Source: JBGAJN01 sp044224905
GTDB taxonomy: Bacteria > Verrucomicrobiota > Verrucomicrobiia > Limisphaerales > JBGAJN01
Direction of reading: 5' to 3'
Assembly (NCBI GenBank): GCA_044224905.1
Contig: JBGAJN010000001.1
Span: forward strand, 248,001 to 312,000
DNA: 64,000 nucleotides
The notes under the pieces were generated by a model. The model was not told where the DNA came from, did no database searches, and worked only from the letters and a program-made list of their open reading frames with translations. The position numbers were made by a program, and so were the translations under genes. Positions 25,211 to 32,360 of the stretch are shown here, piece after piece; position 1 is the first letter of the stretch, and each line of letters begins with the position of its first letter.

Positions 25211-27775
25211 ATGGCTGCTCTCGTTTCCTCGCGGCCGCGCGTCACTGTGGACGGCAAGTTCTTTCGCCTCGGCGGGAAGAAGTTTTCCGTCAAGGGGGTG
25301 ACCTACGGTCCGTTCGCGCCCAATGAGCGCGGCGAATTCTTTGCCTCGCCCGAGCAGACCACACGCGACTTCCAACTCATTCGCGAACTCGGCGCGAACC
25401 TCGTGCGCGTTTACTACGTGCCGCCGCGCTGGTTCCTCGACCTCGCGATCGAGCACGAACTCAAAGTCTTTGTCGACATTCCGTGGGGCAAACATCTCTG
25501 CTTCCTCGACTCCGACAAACTCCAACGCGAAGCGAAAGAAGCCGTGCGCGCGGCCGCCATCGCGTGCGCGGCGCACCCGGCGGTTTTCGCGCTCAGCGTG
25601 GTGAACGAAATCCCCGCTGACGTCGTGCGCTGGAGCGGTGCGAAAGCCGTCGGCGATTTCATCGATGACCTCGTGGACATCGTGAAGTCCATCGATCCCG
25701 AGTGTCCGTGCACGTTCGCGAATTTTCCACCGACGGAGTTCCTGCAATCGTCGAGTATCGATTTCGTCACCTTCAACGTCTACCTGCACCAGCAGAAGCC
25801 GTTTGAGAATTATCTCTACCGGCTCCAATCGATGGCGGGCGAGAAGCCGCTGATGCTGGGTGAATTCGGCGTCGACTCGATTCGCGAGGGCGAAGAGAAG
25901 AAGTGCGAAACGCTCGCGTGGCAGATCGAAAGCGCCAGCCGATGCGGTCTGGCGGGCACGATCGTTTACAGCTTCACAGACGATTGGTTCAAAGATGGCC
26001 ACCAGATCACTGACTGGGGTCTCGGCCTGACGACGCGCGAACGCCAGCCGAAGGAATCTTTTCAGACAGTGAAAAAGGCGTTCGCGATCGCGCCGTACTT
26101 TCCGTTGCTCAGCACTCCGAAAGTCTCCGTGGTGGTCGCCAGCTACAACGGCGGCAAAACGCTGAAGGCCTGCCTCGATTCGCTGGAGCGTCTCAACTAC
26201 CCGAACTACGAAGTCATCCTCGTTGACGACGGCTCCACCGACGCCACGCCCCAGATCGCGTCGCTCTACAAAACCATTCGCACAATTCGCCAGCCAAACA
26301 TGGGGTTGTCCGTCGCGCGCAACACCGGCATCCACGCGGCCGAAGGCGAGATCGTCGCCTTTACCGACTCGGACTGCCGCGCGGATGAAGACTGGCTCTA
26401 CTATCTCGTCGGCGATTTGCTAAACAGCAAGTACGCGGGCATGGGCGGACACAACTTCCTCCCACCGGAAGATTCGTGGATCGCCGCTGCGGTGATGGTT
26501 TCGCCCGGCGGACCGGCGCACGTGATGTTGACGGACCGGCTGGCGGAGCACATCCCCGGATGCAACATGGCGTTCTACAAATGGGCGCTGCTCGAGATCA
26601 ACGGCTTCGATCCCATCTACCGCAAGGCCGGCGATGACGTGGACGTCTGCTGGCGGTTGCAGCAAAACGGATACAAGATCGGCTTCAGCCACGCTGGCTT
26701 TGTGTGGCACTACCGCCGATCGACAACCGCCGCGTATCTGAAACAACAGCGCGGTTACGGCGAGGCCGAGGCGTTGCTCGTGCGAAAACATCCCGAGTAC
26801 TTCAACGCACTCGGTGGCAGCGTCTGGCACGGCCGCATCTACACAGCATCGAAGTTTGGCGTGTCGATCGGGCGACCCATGATCTACCACGGGTTCTTCG
26901 GAAGCGCGTTCTTCCAATCGATCTATCAGGCGCCGCCGAACATGACGCTGATGTTGCTCACGAGCCTGGAGTATTACGTCTTGATCACGATCCCGCTATT
27001 CGTGCTCGGCGTGGTGTTCCGTTCGCTGCTGCCGCTCGCCATCACCAGCGCGGTGGTTTCGGTCCTGTTGTGCCTCGCCGCCGCGGCACAGGCGGAATTA
27101 CCGAAGAAGAAAAAGCGCTTCTGGTCGCGACCACTGATCTCGCTGTTGTTCTTTCTCCAACCCATCGTGCGCGGCTGGGCGCGCTACAAAGGCAGCCTCA
27201 GCCTCCACCAGGTTCCGCCCGCGGCCTACCGCACACTCGCCGCGGTCAAGCAGTCGCAAGCGAGCAAAGGCGAGTCCCTCGACGAGGTGCAGTATTGGGC
27301 GGACGGCTACCAGGATCGTTTCGATTTTCTCGGTCGCATCCTCGAGCGCTTGGATCGCGAAGGTTGGCAGAACAAATCCGACAGCGGCTGGAACGAATTC
27401 GACGTCGAAATCGTCGGCAGCCGTTGGAGCCGCCTGCACCTGACCACCGTTTCGGAATCGTACCCGAAGGGAACGCTGATCCGTTGCCGGTTGAAGAGTT
27501 CCTGGTCGCTGCTGGCGCACGTCGCGTTCTGGTCGGCGCTCGCGTTTCAATTGCTCATCATCGGCGTGGTGGAACCGGCGCTCTCCGGATGGAAAGGCCA
27601 CGCGTCATGGTTGATTCTTCTGAGCATGATCGGGTTCGCGTGGTTTCTGCGCAGTGAAAAGCGCGATCTACAGCGGCTGATCATCGCGTTTCTCGACGAC
27701 GTCACGCAGCGGCTCAAGATGACCAAGCTCGCGACCGAACAGTTGAAAAAATTCGTGCGCGTGCGACCGAAGTGA
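25211..27775 (+). CDS. Fusion protein: clan-A glycoside hydrolase-like barrel + GT2 glycosyltransferase + membrane domain
   Basis: An 854-residue protein. Residues about 10-295 resemble a GH2/GH5-type TIM barrel: LGANLVRVYYVPPRWFLDLA, the acid/base motif FALSVVNEIP (E133) and the nucleophile strand LMLGEFGVDS (E218). Residues about 303-540 are a GT2 domain: VSVVVASYNGG, VDDGSTD, AFTDSDCRADEDW (DxD at 386-388), and RKAGDDVDVCWRLQ (GDD at 474-476). Hydrophobic helices lie at about 578-625 and 640-655 and near 755-790. It has no signal peptide, so both domains appear cytosolic. It probably makes an envelope polysaccharide; the role of the hydrolase domain is unknown. Confidence 0.85.
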   Translation: MAALVSSRPRVTVDGKFFRLGGKKFSVKGVTYGPFAPNERGEFFASPEQTTRDFQLIRELGANLVRVYYVPPRWFLDLAIEHELKVFVDIPWGKHLCFLDSDKLQREAKEAVRAAAIACAAHPAVFALSVVNEIPADVVRWSGAKAVGDFIDDLVDIVKSIDPECPCTFANFPPTEFLQSSSIDFVTFNVYLHQQKPFENYLYRLQSMAGEKPLMLGEFGVDSIREGEEKKCETLAWQIESASRCGLAGTIVYSFTDDWFKDGHQITDWGLGLTTRERQPKESFQTVKKAFAIAPYFPLLSTPKVSVVVASYNGGKTLKACLDSLERLNYPNYEVILVDDGSTDATPQIASLYKTIRTIRQPNMGLSVARNTGIHAAEGEIVAFTDSDCRADEDWLYYLVGDLLNSKYAGMGGHNFLPPEDSWIAAAVMVSPGGPAHVMLTDRLAEHIPGCNMAFYKWALLEINGFDPIYRKAGDDVDVCWRLQQNGYKIGFSHAGFVWHYRRSTTAAYLKQQRGYGEAEALLVRKHPEYFNALGGSVWHGRIYTASKFGVSIGRPMIYHGFFGSAFFQSIYQAPPNMTLMLLTSLEYYVLITIPLFVLGVVFRSLLPLAITSAVVSVLLCLAAAAQAELPKKKKRFWSRPLISLLFFLQPIVRGWARYKGSLSLHQVPPAAYRTLAAVKQSQASKGESLDEVQYWADGYQDRFDFLGRILERLDREGWQNKSDSGWNEFDVEIVGSRWSRLHLTTVSESYPKGTLIRCRLKSSWSLLAHVAFWSALAFQLLIIGVVEPALSGWKGHASWLILLSMIGFAWFLRSEKRDLQRLIIAFLDDVTQRLKMTKLATEQLKKFVRVRPK

Positions 27776-27839
27776 CGCTGAGGAAATTGCTTTGCGTCCC
27801 ACCGCAATCTGTTGAAAAGTTTTCCCGACGCGCACGCGT

Positions 27840-28634
27840 ATGATCCAATACCTCGACCTCCTCCGCCACGTTCAAGCACACGGCAAGTTCAAAGCTGACC
27901 GCACCGGCACTGGCACCTACTCCGTCTTCGGCGCGCAAGCGCGCTACCCGCTCGCCGACGGCTTCCCGCTCGTGACCACGAAGAAGTGCCACGTGAAGTC
28001 GATCATTTACGAACTGCTCTGGTTCCTCCGCGGCGACACGAACATCAAGTATCTCAACGACCACGGCGTCAGCATCTGGAACGAATGGGCCGACGCACAA
28101 GGCAACCTCGGCCGGGTTTACGGAGCGCAATGGTGCGACTGGCGAACGTTCGACGGCCGCTCGATCAACCAGATCGACAACGTCATCGCGCAGATTCAGA
28201 AAAATCCCGACAGCCGTCGCCTCATCGTCACCGCGTGGAATCCCGGCGAGATTGAAACCATGGCGCTGCCGCCGTGCCATTCGCTGTTCCAATTCTACGT
28301 GCAGGAAGGCGAGTTGAGCTGCCAGCTTTATCAACGCAGCGCGGATATTTTTCTCGGCGTGCCGTTCAACATCGCCAGCTACGCCATCCTCACTTTGATG
28401 GTCGCGCAGGTTTGCGGACTGAAGCCCGGCGATTTCGTTCACACCTTCGGCGACCTGCACCTTTACTCGAACCACGTCGAGCAGGCGAAGCTGCAACTCT
28501 CCCGCGAACCGCGACCGTTACCGACGCTCAAGCTCAATCCTGCGGTGAAGAACATCCACGACTTCAAGTTCGAGGACTTCGAACTCGTGGGCTACGATCC
28601 GCACCCGCCGATCAAGGCGCCGGTGGCCGTCTGA
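27840..28634 (+). CDS. thyA: Thymidylate synthase
   Basis: A 264-residue protein, the same length as E. coli ThyA, with collinear motifs: KADRTGTGTYSVFG, LVTTKKCHVKSIIYELLWFL, VYGAQWCDWR, the SRRLIVTAWNP loop, the catalytic cysteine C146 in LPPCHSLFQFYV, RSADIFLGVPFNIASYA, and HLYSNHVEQ. It methylates dUMP to dTMP using methylenetetrahydrofolate. No folA (dihydrofolate reductase) lies beside it. It is convergent with the Spy-like gene, whose terminator abuts its stop codon. Confidence 0.97.
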   Translation: MIQYLDLLRHVQAHGKFKADRTGTGTYSVFGAQARYPLADGFPLVTTKKCHVKSIIYELLWFLRGDTNIKYLNDHGVSIWNEWADAQGNLGRVYGAQWCDWRTFDGRSINQIDNVIAQIQKNPDSRRLIVTAWNPGEIETMALPPCHSLFQFYVQEGELSCQLYQRSADIFLGVPFNIASYAILTLMVAQVCGLKPGDFVHTFGDLHLYSNHVEQAKLQLSREPRPLPTLKLNPAVKNIHDFKFEDFELVGYDPHPPIKAPVAV

Positions 28635-28671
28635 AAAAGCGGAAGCCGGACGAATCGCTTCGCCCGGCTTC
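28634..28671 (-). terminator. Probable intrinsic terminator of the duplicated Spy-like gene
   Basis: On the minus strand an 8-bp stem (GAAGCCGG/CCGGCTTC, 28642-28649 with 28664-28671) and a 14-nt loop is followed by CGCTTTTTCAG. It lies 28 bp past the minus-strand gene's stop and touches the thyA stop codon. There is no T tract on the plus side. Confidence 0.7.
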
Positions 28672-28698
28672 GCAAAACATTGGGGAGTTTAATCCGGA

Positions 28699-29364
28699 TT
28701 AGTTGGCGCTGGGGCGTTTCTTTTTCGGCGCACCATCGGGCGCACCGCCACCGCCAAGACGACCGCCCATTTCGGCGCGAGCCTTATCCCACTTCTCAAA
28801 CTGCTCTTTGTTCAGGATTTCCTTCATCTTCCCCGACATCGTCTCCTGCATCTTCTGGTATTTCTCGCGGCGTTCTTCGGGCGAGGCATCACGCAATCCC
28901 TGCATTGACTGCATCTGTTCCTGCATCGCGTTGCGGTATTTTTCCTTCTGGTCATCCGAGAGGTTCAAGTCTTCCATGAGCTTTTGCATCTTCTCCCGGC
29001 CGCCAGCGAGTGCGCCTCCAGCCGTGGGACGATTCTTCTCCCACTTCTCAAATTGTTCCTTCGTGAGCACTTCCTTCATCTTCGCCGCCACGGACTCCTG
29101 AAGCTTTTGATACTTCTCACGACGCTCTTCCGGAGTGGCATCGCGCAAGGCTTCCATCTTTGAGCGGTTCTCCTGCATGAACTCTTGCAGCTTGCTCTTC
29201 TGTTCTTCGTTGAGGTCCAGGCCTTCGATGCCTGCGCCGAGCCGTCCCGCAGCGCCGCCGCCGGCACCCGGGCGACGTGCCTTGGCGTCGGCGTCCGCAG
29301 CTTTAACAAGGGGGGTGAACGTGAAGGCAAGCGCCGCCACGAGAATGATCGTCTTATTTCGCAT
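28699..29364 (-). CDS. Periplasmic protein with tandem Spy-like helical hairpins
   Basis: A 221-residue protein starting at ATG 29364, which begins the signal peptide (MRNKTIILVAALAFTFTPL); an upstream start would add 17 residues. The mature part contains two near-identical units of about 75 residues. Unit 1 has LDLNEEQKSKLQEF, TPEERREKYQKLQES and LTKEQFEKWEKNRP. Unit 2 has LNLSDDQKEKYRNA, SPEERREKYQKMQET and LNKEQFEKWDKARA. The LxxEQ helices resemble the Spy/CpxP chaperone-sensor fold. The start and end are Gly/Ala- and Lys/Pro-rich. It is likely a soluble envelope stress or binding protein. Confidence 0.78.
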   Translation of the reverse strand: MRNKTIILVAALAFTFTPLVKAADADAKARRPGAGGGAAGRLGAGIEGLDLNEEQKSKLQEFMQENRSKMEALRDATPEERREKYQKLQESVAAKMKEVLTKEQFEKWEKNRPTAGGALAGGREKMQKLMEDLNLSDDQKEKYRNAMQEQMQSMQGLRDASPEERREKYQKMQETMSGKMKEILNKEQFEKWDKARAEMGGRLGGGGAPDGAPKKKRPSAN

Positions 29365-29543
29365 AGTGTTTCTTCGGTTGTGGCTGGCGGATTCTCGCCG
29401 GCCTGGTTTGGTCAATTGATCAAGGTGACGCCAGATCCCCGGCCTCCGTTACAAGGCTTCGGCAAAGTCTTACCAACGACACGGGCGAATTGCTCGGAGT
29501 CGTGAAATTGCCAAACAGCTGGAGTCAGCAGATAGTTTCCACC

Positions 29544-30830
29544 ATGGAAACGCAGGCTCCTCATATCGTGGTGCTCGGTGCGGGATTCGGCGGGTTGACC
29601 TTCTGCCAGGCATTCCGCAACCCCAACGCGCGCGTGACGATCGTTGACCGCCAGAATCATCACCTGTTCCAGCCGTTGCTCTACCAAGTCGCCACCGCCG
29701 GATTATCCGCGCCCGAAATCGCTCAACCGATCCGCTCGATTCTCAGTGATCGACCGAATGTGTCCGTGCTCATGGACAACGTGGAAGACATCCGACTCGC
29801 GGAGAAACGCGTCGTCCTCGCTTCGCAAACGCTGACGTATGACTACCTCGTCATCGCGCTAGGCGGAGTCACGACATACTTCGGCCACCCCGAATGGGCG
29901 GCTTTCGCGCCGGGACTGAAATCGCTCGACGATGCATTACGCATTCGTAGCCGGCTGCTACTCGCCTTCGAACGCGCCGAGAATGAATCCGATCCCGACG
30001 TGCGGCAGCGTTTGATGACCATCGTCGTGGTCGGCGGCGGGCCAACGGGCGTCGAACTGGCTGGCGCATTTGCTGATCTCACGCGCACCGTTCTCCGGAA
30101 AGATTTTCGCCGCATCGATCCCACTCACGCGCGCATCATCGTCATCGAGGCGAGTCCTGTTGTGCTCTCGCATTTGCCCGACGACCTCGCGCGCAGTGCC
30201 CAAGATCAACTCGAGGCGCTCGGCGTCGAAGTTCGTAACAACTGCAAAGTGCAAAGCCTTAGCACCGGTCGGGTGGAGCTCAACACCGGCGAAGTCATCG
30301 AGGCGGAGAATGTCTTCTGGGCCGCCGGTGTCGGCGCAAATCCCCTCACGCAAAAGCTCGGCGTGGAACTCGACCGCGCCGGTCGCGTGAAGGTGAACCC
30401 TGATCTTACTGTGCCCGGACATGCGGAAGTCTTCGCGATCGGCGACAACGCGCTTCTATTGCAAGCCAATGGCAAACCCGTCCCTGGCGTTTCGCCGGCC
30501 GCGATGCAGGAAGCACGGCACGTGGCGCAAATCATCGGCGACGAATTAGCCTGGCCAGCCAACGCACGGCCTCCGCGGACCAATTTCCGCTACTTCGACA
30601 AAGGAACGATGGCGACCATCGGCCGCTCCGCCGCCGTTGCGATGTTGGGCGAACTGAAACTCACCGGTTTCCTCGCGTGGGCGGCGTGGTTGTTTATTCA
30701 TCTCTTGTTCCTCATCGGCTTTCGCAATCGAATCGCGGTGCTGCTGCAATGGGGCTACTCCTACCTGACCTACAAACGCGGCGCACGAATCGTGATGGGC
30801 GTTACGGAAAGAAAGGCCGGCGCGGGTTGA
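29544..30830 (+). CDS. NAD(P)/FAD-dependent oxidoreductase, type II NADH dehydrogenase-like
   Basis: A 428-residue protein starting at ATG 29544, just before the first Rossmann motif (HIVVLGAGFGGLTFCQAF). It continues with VDRQNHHLFQPLLYQVATAG, a hallmark of NDH-2, a second dinucleotide fold (IVVVGGGPTGVELAGAFADL) for NADH, and VFAIGDNALL. The C-terminal hydrophobic helix (FLAWAAWLFIHLLFLIGFRN) anchors it to the inner membrane face. It passes electrons from NADH to quinone without pumping protons. It is divergent from the Spy-like gene across about 180 bp with no gene. Confidence 0.92.
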   Translation: METQAPHIVVLGAGFGGLTFCQAFRNPNARVTIVDRQNHHLFQPLLYQVATAGLSAPEIAQPIRSILSDRPNVSVLMDNVEDIRLAEKRVVLASQTLTYDYLVIALGGVTTYFGHPEWAAFAPGLKSLDDALRIRSRLLLAFERAENESDPDVRQRLMTIVVVGGGPTGVELAGAFADLTRTVLRKDFRRIDPTHARIIVIEASPVVLSHLPDDLARSAQDQLEALGVEVRNNCKVQSLSTGRVELNTGEVIEAENVFWAAGVGANPLTQKLGVELDRAGRVKVNPDLTVPGHAEVFAIGDNALLLQANGKPVPGVSPAAMQEARHVAQIIGDELAWPANARPPRTNFRYFDKGTMATIGRSAAVAMLGELKLTGFLAWAAWLFIHLLFLIGFRNRIAVLLQWGYSYLTYKRGARIVMGVTERKAGAG

Positions 30831-30859
30831 TTGTTGAGAAAGTTCTGCTAAGTACAGAC

Positions 30860-31531
30860 ATGCCTCCGCGAGATTGTTCCTCTCATCGGCGTTCGGCGTT
30901 CACACTGATCGAACTGCTTGTCGTCATTGCCATCATCGCAATTTTAGCGAGCCTACTTTTGCCCGCGCTCTCAAAAGCCAAGGGCAAAGCGCAACGGATC
31001 AAATGTGTGAGCAACCTGAAACAGCTGGGGCTGGCTGCCTATATGTGGCGGCAAGATCACGGAAACACCCCATGGCTGATCGCCACGAATGAGGGTGGCA
31101 CCAAAGGGCTCACCGAAACGTGGCAACATTTTATGCCTTTTGCCGACGCGTTGGTTACCCCTGCGGTGCTCGTTTGCCCGAGCGACTTGGGCAAACAAAT
31201 TGCCAGCGGCTTTTCTTCCGGATCCAACAGCCTTGCCTCCCAAAAAGGCAACTCTTTGAGTTACACCGTCTCGACGGAATCCGAGGAAAAATATCCGAAT
31301 TACCACCTGTTCGGGGATCGCAACCTCACAGGATCCAGCAGTGTCTGCGGCGGCATCTATCCTTGCATCGCGCCCGGCACCAACGGGACCTGGGACAACA
31401 CCATTCACGTCTATACCGGAAACATTTCCATGCCCGACGGCAGCGTGCAGACCTATGGAACGAATGAAATGCGCACTCACCTCGCGCAGACTGGCGACCC
31501 AAACAACAGCAACTGCACGATGGTTCCCTGA
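30860..31531 (+). CDS. Type II secretion/pilin-like pseudopilin (prepilin N-methylation domain)
   Basis: A 223-residue protein starting at ATG 30860. It has a short basic leader and the class III signal AFTLIELLVVIAIIAILASL; the residue before the cleavage Phe is Ala rather than the usual Gly. After the helix come conserved KCVSNLKQLGLAAYMW and a Cys/Gly-rich globular part. The shape matches the abundant DUF1559/'H-X9-DG'-type pseudopilins of Planctomycetes and Verrucomicrobia. No assembly ATPase or peptidase is adjacent. Confidence 0.88.
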   Translation: MPPRDCSSHRRSAFTLIELLVVIAIIAILASLLLPALSKAKGKAQRIKCVSNLKQLGLAAYMWRQDHGNTPWLIATNEGGTKGLTETWQHFMPFADALVTPAVLVCPSDLGKQIASGFSSGSNSLASQKGNSLSYTVSTESEEKYPNYHLFGDRNLTGSSSVCGGIYPCIAPGTNGTWDNTIHVYTGNISMPDGSVQTYGTNEMRTHLAQTGDPNNSNCTMVP

Positions 31532-31578
31532 ACCACGTTCGGCTCGACGGTCCGTAACACGCCGCTTAGTCTGACTAC

Positions 31579-32349
31579 GTGTTTCGTCCGTGCATTGATC
31601 TCCACGAAGGCAAAGTGAAGCAAATCGTCGGCGGCTCGCTGACTGATAGCGGGGCTGGCCTGCGCACCAACTTCGTTTCCGACCACTCCGCGGCGTGGTT
31701 TGCTGAACTCTACAAAAAGGACGGCCTGCGCGGCGGTCACGTCATCATGCTCGGGCCGGGCAATGAAGAACCCGCGCGCGCCGCACTCGCAGCTTACCCC
31801 TGCGGCTTGCACATCGGTGGCGGAGTGAATCTCGACAACGCCCAACGCTGGCTCGATGCGGGCGCTTCGCACGTCATCGTCACCTCATGGGTCTTCCGCG
31901 ACGGCAATCTCGACTGGGATCGCTTGAACGCGCTCGTCGATGCCATCGGACAAAAGCGGCTCGTGCTCGACCTTAGTTGCCGTCGCAAAGGCGATCAGTA
32001 TTGGGTAGTGACCGATCGCTGGCAAAAGTTCACGGAGATGACGATCACCCAACACACGCTCGATCGCCTTTCGAAGCGCTGCGACGAATTCCTCATCCAC
32101 GCGGCCGACGTGGAGGGCTTGTGCGGCGGCGTCGATCTGGAACTCGTCGAAATGCTCGGCAAGTGGTCGCCCATTCCGACGACCTACGCCGGCGGCGCGC
32201 GCTCGCTGATCGATCTTGAGGAAGTCACGCGTATCGGCGGTGGGCGAATTGATCTCACCATCGGCTCGGCACTCGATATTTTTGGCGGCACCACCGTGCG
32301 CTACGCCGATTGCGTGGCATTTAATCGCCGCCTGCAAACGACCGGATAA
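31579..32349 (+). CDS. hisA: HisA-type ProFAR isomerase, eukaryote-type (HIS6-like)
   Basis: A 256-residue (beta/alpha)8 barrel starting at GTG 31579. The sequence begins MFRPCIDLHEGKVKQIVGGS and contains FLIHAADVEGLCGGVD, IPTTYAGGARSLIDLEEV and IDLTIGSALDIFGG. These are features I associate with the fungal/plant HIS6 form of 5'-ProFAR isomerase rather than the usual bacterial HisA (which has IPAIDLKDGKCV-like and DGAKAG-like segments). It would catalyse the fourth step of histidine synthesis in the cytoplasm. No other his gene is in the window, so it stands outside an operon. Confidence 0.85.
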   Translation: MFRPCIDLHEGKVKQIVGGSLTDSGAGLRTNFVSDHSAAWFAELYKKDGLRGGHVIMLGPGNEEPARAALAAYPCGLHIGGGVNLDNAQRWLDAGASHVIVTSWVFRDGNLDWDRLNALVDAIGQKRLVLDLSCRRKGDQYWVVTDRWQKFTEMTITQHTLDRLSKRCDEFLIHAADVEGLCGGVDLELVEMLGKWSPIPTTYAGGARSLIDLEEVTRIGGGRIDLTIGSALDIFGGTTVRYADCVAFNRRLQTTG

Positions 32350-32360
32350 ATCCCTCCTCA

